Below, piece by piece: positions 15,631 to 23,901 of a DNA stretch of 38,984 nucleotides. The stretch covers positions 1-38,984 of the forward strand of contig CATZIC010000009.1 in NCBI GenBank assembly GCA_958419945.1. Direction: 5' to 3'. The stretch comes from an uncultured Clostridia bacterium (GTDB lineage Bacteria; Bacillota; Clostridia; Christensenellales; Borkfalkiaceae). The notes under the pieces are model-generated. The model saw only the letters and a program-made list of their open reading frames with translations, was not told where the DNA came from and did no database searches. A program made the translations under genes and the position numbers. Numbering within the stretch: position 1 is the stretch's first letter; each line of letters begins with the position of its first letter.

Positions 15631-15783
15631 ACAATCCTCCGTGTGTATTAAAAACTGATTTTGTCTGTTTTAAATTTTGACGTGTAAAATTCGGTAGGTC
15701 TGTCGTTTTGTTTACCTGAAAGTTTTCGGTAAAATAAATGATTTTCGGCAGACTTCACCTTATAATCTTCCACAATCCGACTT

Positions 15784-15812
15784 ATTATAACATATAAACT
15801 TTTGGGTGTCAA
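15784..15812 (-). promoter_or_regulatory. Consensus promoter of the hydrogenase operon
   Basis: On the minus strand: -35 TTGACA (15807-15812), a 17-bp spacer, and -10 TATAAT (15784-15789), a full match to the sigma-A consensus. The leader is about 147 nt. I found no Rex-like palindrome (TTGTTAA-type) over it. Confidence 0.85.
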
Positions 15813-15918
15813 CTAAACTTTTCGCGGTCTTTAATTATACTATAAATTTTTTATATACAAAATTTTGGTAAAAAATTTGCTTGACAAAGGCTTATTCGCA
15901 GTATATGCCGACGTTTTT

Positions 15919-15952
15919 AAAAAATGCAAAAGGCGAGGTAAAAACCTCGCCT
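15919..15952 (-). terminator. Terminator after hisS
   Basis: A 9-bp stem AGGCGAGGT/ACCTCGCCT (15931-15939 and 15944-15952) with a 4-nt loop, followed on the minus strand by TTTGCATTTTTT. It ends the yifB-to-hisS operon before the hydrogenase promoter. The rest of the 15631-16018 gap holds the hydrogenase leader and promoter and one repeat copy, and no other gene. Confidence 0.8.
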
Positions 15953-15974
15953 TATAACTTATTGGTTTTAGTGT

Positions 15975-16014
15975 CCGGATTGCCACGGTGCTACGCGCCT
16001 CGCAATGACGGAAA
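15975..16014. repeat. Dispersed repeat, module B
   Basis: One core copy, from CCGGATTGCCACG to GCCTCGCAATGACGGAAA. Read on the minus strand it begins about 4 bases after the hisS stop codon and precedes the hisS terminator. Confidence 0.75.
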
Positions 16015-16018
16015 TAGG

Positions 16019-17260
16019 TTAAAATCTGTCTATAAGCCCGTTAATGGGCAGTTTTTCGACCGAACCGTCGCTCATCTTTTTAAGGTTCAAATAACCTTCT
16101 TCAAGTTCGGTATCGCCGATAGTGGCAACATATTCCGCGTTTATTTTATCGCAATACCTAAACTGCGCCTTTATTCCCCTTTCCATATGGTCAAGGTCTG
16201 CATACACGCCTTTTGCCCTTAATTTGGAAACGAGTTCGAAGGCCTTTTCGCTTGCCTTGTCGCCGATTGCCGCTATAAAGACCTTACAGGGAGATTGTTC
16301 GGGTATTTTAACCCCTTTTGCTTCCATAAGCATTAAAATGCGCTCTATGCCCATACCGAAGCCTACGCCCGGAACGGAGCCGCCGCCCAGCTGCGAGATA
16401 AGATTATCGTATCTTCCGCCGCCGCAAACGGTGCCTTGCGAGCCGAGATCTGCGGTCACGAACTCGAAAACCGTCTTTGTGTAATAATCAAGTCCCCTTA
16501 CGATAAGCGGATTTACGGTATAAGAAAGCCCTGCGAGATTTAAAAGGGATTTAAGCCTTTCGAAATGAGCTTTACAGTCGTCGCAAAGGTAATCGGTTAT
16601 CATGGGTGCGTTTTTAACGAGCTCCTTACAGCCTTCCACCTTGCAGTCCAAAATACGCAAAGGGTTCTTTTCAAAGCGTGTACGGCAGGTTTCGCAAAGG
16701 TCGTCAAGATTATCTTTAAGATACTCTTTAAGTGCGGCGTTATATTCCTTGCGGCACTTTTCGCAGCCCATACTGTTTATGTTCAGTTTTACGTTTAACC
16801 CGAGTTCGGTAAGCACGGTATACGCAAGCAAAATTACCTCGGCATCGGTGTCCGCACCCTTTGCGCCGTAAAATTCCACGCCGAACTGGTGGTGCTCACG
16901 AAGCCTGCCCGCCTGCGGTCTTTCATAGCGGAATACGGGGGTTATATAGTACATCTTAAGAGGCATTGCACGGTTTAAAAGTCCGTTTTCTATAAAGGAA
17001 CGAGCCACACCCGCCGTGCCTTCCGGCTTTAGGGTTATGCTACGCTTGCCTTTGTCCTCGAAAGTGTACATTTCCTTGTTGACGATATCCGTCGTGTCCC
17101 CTACGCCACGCAAAAAAAGTTCCGTGTGTTCAAACGTCGGGGTTCTGATTTCGTTTGCGCCGAAGCTTGCCGCTACGCGCCTTACAACGCTTTCGACGTA
17201 CTGCCATTTATAAGATTCATCGGGCAAAACGTCCTTCGTGCCCTTGGGAATATTTATCAT
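16019..17260 (-). CDS. hisS: Histidyl-tRNA synthetase
   Basis: 413 aa class II synthetase that charges tRNA-His. It opens with INIPKGTKDVLPDE, motif 2 is PVFRYERPQAGRLREHHQFG, the His-specific loop is VRGLDYYTKTVFEF, and motif 3 is GVGFGMGIERILMLME. The C-terminal anticodon-binding domain starts near residue 320. Length is normal. It lies 9 bases after hslU, so it is the last gene of the operon; hisS is not the usual neighbour here. No T-box lies upstream because the gene has no leader of its own. Confidence 0.97.
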   Translation of the reverse strand: MINIPKGTKDVLPDESYKWQYVESVVRRVAASFGANEIRTPTFEHTELFLRGVGDTTDIVNKEMYTFEDKGKRSITLKPEGTAGVARSFIENGLLNRAMPLKMYYITPVFRYERPQAGRLREHHQFGVEFYGAKGADTDAEVILLAYTVLTELGLNVKLNINSMGCEKCRKEYNAALKEYLKDNLDDLCETCRTRFEKNPLRILDCKVEGCKELVKNAPMITDYLCDDCKAHFERLKSLLNLAGLSYTVNPLIVRGLDYYTKTVFEFVTADLGSQGTVCGGGRYDNLISQLGGGSVPGVGFGMGIERILMLMEAKGVKIPEQSPCKVFIAAIGDKASEKAFELVSKLRAKGVYADLDHMERGIKAQFRYCDKINAEYVATIGDTELEEGYLNLKKMSDGSVEKLPINGLIDRF

Positions 17261-17269
17261 ACGTTACAC

Positions 17270-18583
17270 CTATAAAATAAACTTTTTGAGATTTCTGCGG
17301 CTTATTATATCCGAAAGATGTTCGTCCACGTACTTTTTGTCGATTGTAAGCGGGATTACCGGGTGAGTTCCGTCCGCATTGAAGGAAATATCTTCGAGCA
17401 GGTTTTCCATAATGGTGTGCAGTCTTCTTGCCCCGATATCTTCCTGCGTTGCGTTCATTTCCACGCAAAGTTCCGCAATTTCTTCGATAGCGTCGTCTGA
17501 AAATTTAAGGTCGATTTTATCCACAGCAAGCAAGGTTGCGTACTGCTTGGTAAGTGCGTTTTGCGGGATGGTTAAAATTCTTATAAAATCCTCTTTGGAT
17601 AAACTTGAAAGTTCGACGATTATGGGGAATCTGCCCTGAAGTTCCGGAATAAGATCTTCGACGGCGGCAATGTGGAATGCGCCTGCCGCTATAAACAGGA
17701 TATAATCGGTTTTAACCGTGCCGTATTTGGTGTTTACGGTGGAGCCTTCGACTATGGGAAGAATATCCCTTTGTACGCCCTCACGGGAAACGTCGGCGCC
17801 GTTCGTCTTGCCTTTTGACGCGATTTTATCGATTTCGTCAATGAAAATTATACCTTCCTGTTCGGCGCGGCGCACGCCCTCTTCGATAACCGAATCTTCG
17901 TCGATAAGTTTAGAAGCCTCTTCGTCGATAAGAATCTTCATAGCCTCTTTGACGGTGAACTTTCTGCGTTTCGTCTTGGGCGGCATAAAGCCCTCGAAGA
18001 TCGAGCCGATATTTATTTCCGTACCCGAACCAGGAACGAGTTCCATTGCCTTGGGCTGGTCGATAATTTCTATTTCTATTACCGTTTCGTCGAGTTCTCC
18101 GTTGTCGAAACGCTTGCGGATATTTTCCTCGTAAAGATTTTCCGGTGTTTCCCCTTTTTCGGATTTTAAAGCCTCGTAAAGACTCTTTAAAACCTTGTTT
18201 TTGGCTATGCCCGTGGCTTTAAAAGATACTTCTTTTTTTCTTTCCTCTCTTACAAGCCTTACGCTATATTCCACCAAATCCCTTATCATGGATTCGCAGT
18301 CTCTGCCGACGTAGCCGACTTCGGTAAATTTAGTGGCTTCTACCTTTACAAAGGGGGCTTTTACAAGCTTTGCAAGCCTTCTTGCTATCTCGGTTTTACC
18401 TACGCCGGTAGGACCCTTCATAATGATGTTTTTGGGTGTTATTTCATCCTGAAGTTCGGGGGTTAATTGGCTTCTTCTGTAGCGGTTACGAAGGGCAACG
18501 GCTACTTCACGCTTTGCCTTGTCCTGTCCGATAATGTATTTATCAAGTTCGGAAACTATCTGTCTTGGAGAAAAGCAGTTCAT
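17270..18583 (-). CDS. hslU: HslU, ATPase of the HslUV protease
   Basis: 437 aa AAA+ unfoldase that feeds proteins to HslV. Walker A is GPTGVGKTEIARRL, Walker B is IIFIDEIDKIA, and the C-terminus is LKKFIL, which matches the tail that docks into HslV pockets. The intermediate domain between residues about 115 and 235 is shorter than in Escherichia coli but usual for Bacillota. The start overlaps the hslV stop by 4 bases. Confidence 0.97.
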   Translation of the reverse strand: MNCFSPRQIVSELDKYIIGQDKAKREVAVALRNRYRRSQLTPELQDEITPKNIIMKGPTGVGKTEIARRLAKLVKAPFVKVEATKFTEVGYVGRDCESMIRDLVEYSVRLVREERKKEVSFKATGIAKNKVLKSLYEALKSEKGETPENLYEENIRKRFDNGELDETVIEIEIIDQPKAMELVPGSGTEINIGSIFEGFMPPKTKRRKFTVKEAMKILIDEEASKLIDEDSVIEEGVRRAEQEGIIFIDEIDKIASKGKTNGADVSREGVQRDILPIVEGSTVNTKYGTVKTDYILFIAAGAFHIAAVEDLIPELQGRFPIIVELSSLSKEDFIRILTIPQNALTKQYATLLAVDKIDLKFSDDAIEEIAELCVEMNATQEDIGARRLHTIMENLLEDISFNADGTHPVIPLTIDKKYVDEHLSDIISRRNLKKFIL

Positions 18584-19131
18584 AAGTCCTCCTTTACCGT
18601 TTCCACACGGATATTGTCGTTTGTGAAGATACAGATTTTACTTGCGATAGTAAGGGCTTTTTTAGCGATTACGTCTGCGGTGTAGTCGGTTTCTTCAAAA
18701 AGGGCGCGAGCCGCCGCCAAAGCGTAGTTTCCGCCGCTGCCGATTGCGCAGATGTCGCCGTCCGGCTCAATGACTTCGCCGGAGCCCGAAACTATAAGCA
18801 AAGTGGTCTTATCTGCACATATCATCATGGCTTCCAGTTTTCTGCCCACCTTGTCGTTACGCCAAAGCTCTGCAAGTTCCACGGCGCTTCTTAAAAGGTT
18901 GCCCGAATACTTGTTGAGCATGCCTTCGAAACGCTCGGTAAGCGTAAATGCGTCGGAAACGGTGCCCGCAAAGCCTATTATTACGCTGTCGTTGTAGATT
19001 CTGCGAACCTTTACAGCGTTGTTTTTAAATATTACGTTTTCGCCGAAGGTTACCTGTCCGTCGCCGGCGATTGCGGTAACCCCGTTCTTTTTAACGGCAC
19101 ATATCGTAGTGCCTTTGAATTCGTTACTCAT
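18580..19131 (-). CDS. hslV: HslV, proteolytic core of the HslUV protease
   Basis: 183 aa proteasome-like peptidase. The opening MSNEFKG is followed by TTICAVKKNG and GDGQVTFGE. The first Thr of TTI (residue 8) should be the catalytic N-terminal nucleophile once the short leader is removed; a leader of this size is common outside the proteobacteria. SGSGEVIEPDGD and the AIGSGGNYALAAARAL region are intact. It overlaps trmFO by 8 bases and hslU by 4. Confidence 0.97.
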   Translation of the reverse strand: MSNEFKGTTICAVKKNGVTAIAGDGQVTFGENVIFKNNAVKVRRIYNDSVIIGFAGTVSDAFTLTERFEGMLNKYSGNLLRSAVELAELWRNDKVGRKLEAMMICADKTTLLIVSGSGEVIEPDGDICAIGSGGNYALAAARALFEETDYTADVIAKKALTIASKICIFTNDNIRVETVKEDL

Positions 19132-20434
19132 TCATATACTCCGTTATTTCTTTGATTTTCCGTAAAGCCCGCTCGGAGAGAATACGCTTTTTTTCCGCTT
19201 TGTCACGCATTCTTTCAATCGGACTTAAAATGCCGTAATTGGCGTTCATGGGTTGGAAGTCGTCGCTTTTTACCGAGCAGTGAAGGGCAAGCGCGCCCAT
19301 TACCGTTTTATCGGTAAAATCCACGTCTTTTTTGCCGTTTAACCGCCTGTCTAATGAGATCGCGGCTAAAAGCCCCGAAGCAATGCTTTCCACGTAACCT
19401 TCTACCCCCGTAATCTGCCCTGCGAAATAGGTATAGGGCTTACCTTTTACCGAGAAGCAGTTATCAAGAACTTCGGGTGAGTTTAAGTAGGTGTTTCTGT
19501 GCATTACGCCGTAGCGGAGAAATTCCGCGTTTTTAAGGGCGGGGAAAATGGAAAACACACGCTTTTGCTCACCCCATAAAAGGTTTGTCTGAAAGCCGAC
19601 TATGTTATACATAGTGCCTTCGCTGTTTTCCTTTCGAAGCTGCATGCATGCGTACGGCCATCTGCCCGTTTTCGGATCGGTAAGACCTACAGGTTTTAAA
19701 GGACCGAAACGCAAAGTATCAATGCCGCGCATTGCCATAATCTCTACCGGCATACAGCCTTCGAAAACCTGCGTTTTTTCAAACTCGTGTTTTTCCGCTG
19801 TTTTCGCGGTAATTAGCGCGTTATAAAACTCCTCATAGCCCGCCTTGTCTATAGGGCAGTTTACGTAGTCGCCCACCCCTTCTTCACCGTAGCGGTCGGT
19901 TATAAAGGCGTTTTCCATATCGATGGATTCCGCCGAAACTATGGGCGCTGCGGCGTCGTAAAAATACAGTCCGCCAGAAGAGATGTTTTCGGAAATGAAT
20001 TTACTTAATTTGTCGGTGGTTAAAGGCCCCGTTGCGACTATGGTCGGAACGGAAAAGTCTATACTGCCTACGTCCTCCGAGCAAAAGGTTATGTTTTTTT
20101 GCGAGCGAAGTTTTTCAGTAATTTTGCGAGCGAAAAGCTCCCTGTCCACCGCCAACGCGTTGCCTGCCGGCACTTTTGTTTGGTCGGCGCAATCTATTAC
20201 CATTGAGCCGAGAAGTCTAAGTTCCTCCTTTAATAGCCCGCAAGCGTTGCCGTAAACGTCGTTTGATTTAAGGGAATTTGAGCAAACGAGTTCGCCGTAA
20301 TCGGGATTTACGTGTGCGGGGGTGAAGGAATTGGGCTTTATATCGTATAGGTATACTTCGTGTCCCCTTTTTGCAAGATAGTAGGCGGCTTCGGACCCCG
20401 CAAGTCCGCCGCCGATCACTTTAACTTTTGACAT
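19124..20434 (-). CDS. trmFO: TrmFO, folate/FAD-dependent tRNA (uracil-54) methyltransferase
   Basis: 436 aa. It makes 5-methyluridine at position 54 of tRNA using methylene-tetrahydrofolate and FAD. The dinucleotide fold VKVIGGGLAGSEAAYYLAK opens the protein, followed by the conserved VCSNSLKS, MPVEIMAMRG and RFGPLKPVGL segments. I chose the ATG at 20434, which puts the FAD motif at the usual distance from the N-terminus. A longer frame would add 26 residues lying inside topA. Even so it overlaps the end of topA by 14 bases and has no clear ribosome site, so coupling to topA is likely. Confidence 0.96.
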   Translation of the reverse strand: MSKVKVIGGGLAGSEAAYYLAKRGHEVYLYDIKPNSFTPAHVNPDYGELVCSNSLKSNDVYGNACGLLKEELRLLGSMVIDCADQTKVPAGNALAVDRELFARKITEKLRSQKNITFCSEDVGSIDFSVPTIVATGPLTTDKLSKFISENISSGGLYFYDAAAPIVSAESIDMENAFITDRYGEEGVGDYVNCPIDKAGYEEFYNALITAKTAEKHEFEKTQVFEGCMPVEIMAMRGIDTLRFGPLKPVGLTDPKTGRWPYACMQLRKENSEGTMYNIVGFQTNLLWGEQKRVFSIFPALKNAEFLRYGVMHRNTYLNSPEVLDNCFSVKGKPYTYFAGQITGVEGYVESIASGLLAAISLDRRLNGKKDVDFTDKTVMGALALHCSVKSDDFQPMNANYGILSPIERMRDKAEKKRILSERALRKIKEITEYMNE

Positions 20435-22706
20435 TTTTTCTACTGTAATTACATTCTTTATCCGAACAGCGGATGGTTTTTCCGTCCTTGGATAACACGA
20501 GATATTTTCCACATTCCGGACACTTTTCGCCGGTGGGGATATCCCAACTCATAAACCGACAATCGGGATAGCCCGAGCAGCCGTAAAATACCTTGCCGGA
20601 TTTAGACGTCATTTTTTGGGTGGGCTTTCCGCATTCCGGGCAGATACCTGCCTTTTCGGTAAGGCTCTTTGTAAAGGAGCAACTTTCACACTGCAAGTAT
20701 TTTCCGAACTTGCCGGTTTTTACCGTCATGTTTCCGCCGCATTTTTCGCATTTTTCCTCGGATTTTTCCTCGTTTAAAGGTTTAATGTTAGAACACTGCG
20801 GATAGTTGGGGCAAGCCAAAAATTTGCCGTATTTACCTGTTTTATACACCATATAAGCTCCGCATTTGTCGCATTTTACGTCGGAAACTTCTTCGTTTTC
20901 CGATTTAATATTGGAACACTGCGGATAGTTTGAACATGCTAAAAACTTGCCGTATTTGCCCTTTTTTCTTACCATGGGCGCACCGCATTTGTCACAGAGG
21001 ATATCGGTAACTTCGTCACCGTCCTGCAAAGCGGTTTTTAATTGGTCGGAAAAGCCCGGATAGAAGTCGGCAATAAGCTGGTGCCAATCCTTACCGCCGT
21101 TTTCGATATCGTCTAAGCGGTCTTCCATATTCGCCGTGAAAGAAACGTCCATTATTTCGGGGAAATACTTTATAAGAACGTCGGTCATTTCGAAGGCAAT
21201 CTGGGTAGGCACGATATACTTACTTTCCTTTTTGGTGTATTTGCGTTTGCTTAATACGCCTATTATGCTTGAATAAGTGCTCGGTCTGCCGATACCCTTA
21301 TCTTCCATAGCCTTTACCAAAGTTGCGTCGGTATACCTTACCGGCGGCTTGGTAAATCTTTGTTCTTTCTCGATTTTTTCGGTTATAAGGGGTTCGCCTT
21401 CGGTAAGAACCGGTATGCTCTTTGCGACTACTTCATCGTCGTCCGTGGGCTTCGTATAATCGTCGTAAACCGCCGTAAAGCCTTTAAACAGCACCGTTCT
21501 TCCACTTGTTTTAAAGGTGTAGTCCTTTACGCCGACGGAGATATTTACCACCTCGTAACGGGCTTCGGCCATCTGAGATGCGATAAATCTTTCGTAAATA
21601 AGTTTATATACGCCGTAGTGGTTTTTATCGAGAAGTTTTTTGGCTTCCTGCGGGGTAAGACTTAAATCTATAGGTCTTATCGCCTCGTGCGCATCCTGCG
21701 CCGTCTTTTTGGATTTATAGAAATTAGGCTTTTCGGGAACGTATTCCTCGCCGTATTTGTTGCTGATATATTTTAAAGCTTCGTCCTGCGCTTCCTTGGC
21801 AATACGTACGGAGTCCGTTCTGATGTAAGTTACGAATGCAATATGCCCTTGCGGGGTGTCTACGCCTTCGTAAAGATACTGCGCTATTGCCATTACCTGC
21901 GGAGAGGACAGCCCTAATTTTGCGGATGCGTCCTGCTGAAGGGTGCTCGTGGTAAAGGGCGGAAGCGCGTGCGCTTTGGTAAGCGTCTTTTTGATTTCGG
22001 CAACCTTTGCCCTGCCTGTTAAAAGTTCGTTATAAACCTTTTCGGCCTCTTCTTTGGAGCTAGGACGATATTTTTCGCCCGCTTTTTCCGTCAAAAGGGC
22101 TTTAAAGGACTGCTTTTCGTTGGAAAATTCGCCGTAAACGTTCCAATATTCCTTGGGATTGAAGGCTTGAATTTCCCTTTCTCTTTCCACAACTAAGCGG
22201 AGTGCAACCGATTGAACCCTGCCTGCGGAAAGTCCGTCTTTTATCTTCTTGCACAAAAACGGGCTGAGTTTGTAGCCTACAAGCCTATCAAGCACACGGC
22301 GTGCCTGCTGTGAATCAACTAAACTGTAATTTATATCACGAGGGTTTGCCAAAGCGTTTTTAACCGCTCTTTCGCTGATTTCGTTGAAAACTATTCTGCT
22401 TGACTTACCTTTTAAACCTAAAACTTCCTGCAAGTGCCAGGAAATAGCCTCCCCTTCACGGTCGGGGTCGGTTGCGAGGTATACTTTGTCGCTTTTATCG
22501 CATTTTTCCTGCAAGCGCTTGATAACCGCACGTTTATCTGCGGTGATTACGTAATTTGGTTCGAAATTTTCGGCAACGTTTACGCCGAGACGTTTTTCAG
22601 GCAAATCACGCACGTGGCCGCCGCTTGCGTCCACCTTTATCTTTCCGCCGAGATATTTTTCTATCGTTTTCGCCTTTGACGGCGATTCCACAATGATTAG
22701 TTGCAT
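20421..22706 (-). CDS. topA: DNA topoisomerase I
   Basis: 761 aa type IA topoisomerase that relaxes negative supercoils. A TOPRIM domain opens it (IVESPSKAKTIEKYLGG; TDPDREGEAISWHL), the active-site Tyr is in FVTYIRTDSVRI (about residue 300), and a core decatenation gate follows to about 570. The C-terminus carries five Cys-rich zinc modules of the topoisomerase type, beginning CDKCGAPMVRKKGKYGKF, CDKCGAYMVYKTGKYGKF, CEKCGGNMTVKTGKFGKY, CPECGKPTQK and CPECGKYLVL. AAGGAGA gives a good ribosome site. Confidence 0.97.
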   Translation of the reverse strand: MQLIIVESPSKAKTIEKYLGGKIKVDASGGHVRDLPEKRLGVNVAENFEPNYVITADKRAVIKRLQEKCDKSDKVYLATDPDREGEAISWHLQEVLGLKGKSSRIVFNEISERAVKNALANPRDINYSLVDSQQARRVLDRLVGYKLSPFLCKKIKDGLSAGRVQSVALRLVVEREREIQAFNPKEYWNVYGEFSNEKQSFKALLTEKAGEKYRPSSKEEAEKVYNELLTGRAKVAEIKKTLTKAHALPPFTTSTLQQDASAKLGLSSPQVMAIAQYLYEGVDTPQGHIAFVTYIRTDSVRIAKEAQDEALKYISNKYGEEYVPEKPNFYKSKKTAQDAHEAIRPIDLSLTPQEAKKLLDKNHYGVYKLIYERFIASQMAEARYEVVNISVGVKDYTFKTSGRTVLFKGFTAVYDDYTKPTDDDEVVAKSIPVLTEGEPLITEKIEKEQRFTKPPVRYTDATLVKAMEDKGIGRPSTYSSIIGVLSKRKYTKKESKYIVPTQIAFEMTDVLIKYFPEIMDVSFTANMEDRLDDIENGGKDWHQLIADFYPGFSDQLKTALQDGDEVTDILCDKCGAPMVRKKGKYGKFLACSNYPQCSNIKSENEEVSDVKCDKCGAYMVYKTGKYGKFLACPNYPQCSNIKPLNEEKSEEKCEKCGGNMTVKTGKFGKYLQCESCSFTKSLTEKAGICPECGKPTQKMTSKSGKVFYGCSGYPDCRFMSWDIPTGEKCPECGKYLVLSKDGKTIRCSDKECNYSRKNVKS

Positions 22707-22806
22707 AAATCTCCTTCTATTATATAAACAAAAATGTGATTTTTGAGTTAGTTTTGCATTTAAAAAGTGTTGAATTACCGAAGTTTCGGTTATTTGGTGT
22801 TTTCGG

Positions 22807-23898
22807 TTATTTAACGGGTTTATACCTGTTGCCCGCCGCTTTGACTATTAAACCTTTTATTTCCAAAGAGGAAAGGGTTGGCGCAATAGTGTAAAACTTT
22901 ATATCCTTTTCCATGCAATATGCGGTCATATCTTCCTGTCCGTTTTTGATTGCTTCGTAAAGTACTTTTTCATCCTCTTCAAGGTCAAGCGTTGGCTCCG
23001 GCAAAGCCTCGCCGTTTATGCCGAATTCAAGAAAAATATCTCCCGACGAATCGCATAAGGAAGCTCCGTTTTTAATGAGTTCGTTACAAAGTTCACCCGA
23101 CTGTATTCCCACGGAATATGGAAAGGCAAACACCTGTCTGCCGTAATTTAACGCAAACTCGGCAGTGTGCCTTGCTCCGCTTTTCTTATCACCGCTTGCG
23201 ATTAAAACCGCATCGGAAAGCCCTGCGATTATTCGGTTTCGTACGGGGAACATCCAAAACTTTGGTGGAACGGTGGGAGGCTGTTCGGATACGACGAGTC
23301 CGTATTTTGCAACCTTTTCTATGATAGACCGATTGCATTCGGGATAAACGTGGTCGAGTCCGCCGGCCAAGACGGAAATAATCTTTCCGTTTTCCAGTCC
23401 CGTGGAAATCGCCGCTTTATCTGCGCCCGTTGCACTGCCAGTTACGAGGGTAACCCCTGCCGCCGCTACCGGTTTTAAAACGTCTTTAAGCAAAGCTTCG
23501 GTATTGGGAAGGGTTTTACGTGAGCCGACCGCTCCGAAAATTTTGTCTGAATTTAACAGGGATAAATCCCCTTTACAGTAAAGTACGAGCGGCGGCGTGT
23601 CTATATTTTTGAGCCTTTCGGGATAACCTTCCGAATAAAGGGTAACTGCTGTAACGTTACGCTTTTCCAAGGCCTCGACCACCGACTTTGCGAAATTTTC
23701 ATCTAAAGATAGCAAAACGGTTTTTGCTTTCGACTCGTTAAAACAGGCTAAAAGATATTCTTTTGCCGCATTTTTATCCGTGAAAAGTAAGCAAGGGTCC
23801 TTTACAAGCGAAAGAATTTTTCTTTCGTGCTTATATTCAAGCCCGTCCAAAGCGTCAAGACAAAGAACGGCAAGTTCTGATAACGTGTAAGTTTTCAT
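22807..23898 (-). CDS. dprA: DprA/Smf DNA-processing protein
   Basis: 363 aa. DprA loads RecA on incoming single-stranded DNA in natural transformation and is also kept in bacteria not known to be competent. The Rossmann-like core shows FGAVGSRKTL, VTGSATGADKAAISTGLENG, SVLAGGLDHVYPECNRSI and VRNRIIAGLSDAVLIA. The usual SGxAxGID sequence is TGSATGAD here, a modest change. A C-terminal winged-helix domain (from about 305) follows. It lies 3 bases after yifB with no ribosome site of its own, so it is coupled. The 100-bp gap to topA has a weak ACCGAA/TTCGGT hairpin but no firm terminator. Confidence 0.94.
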   Translation of the reverse strand: MKTYTLSELAVLCLDALDGLEYKHERKILSLVKDPCLLFTDKNAAKEYLLACFNESKAKTVLLSLDENFAKSVVEALEKRNVTAVTLYSEGYPERLKNIDTPPLVLYCKGDLSLLNSDKIFGAVGSRKTLPNTEALLKDVLKPVAAAGVTLVTGSATGADKAAISTGLENGKIISVLAGGLDHVYPECNRSIIEKVAKYGLVVSEQPPTVPPKFWMFPVRNRIIAGLSDAVLIASGDKKSGARHTAEFALNYGRQVFAFPYSVGIQSGELCNELIKNGASLCDSSGDIFLEFGINGEALPEPTLDLEEDEKVLYEAIKNGQEDMTAYCMEKDIKFYTIAPTLSSLEIKGLIVKAAGNRYKPVK

Positions 23899-23901
23899 AG
23901 G

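Noticed and set aside
15631..15783. Riboswitch or Rex site in the hydrogenase leader.
   Set aside because: Only short, weak inverted repeats are seen, with no match to a known riboswitch core or to a Rex palindrome.
15881..15909. Plus-strand promoter TTGACA with TATGCC 17 bases on.
   Set aside because: The -10 is poor and only a repeat and antisense hisS sequence follow.
20435..20512. Longer trmFO start at 20512.
   Set aside because: It would add 26 residues before the FAD motif and lie deep in topA; TrmFO proteins begin close to the motif.
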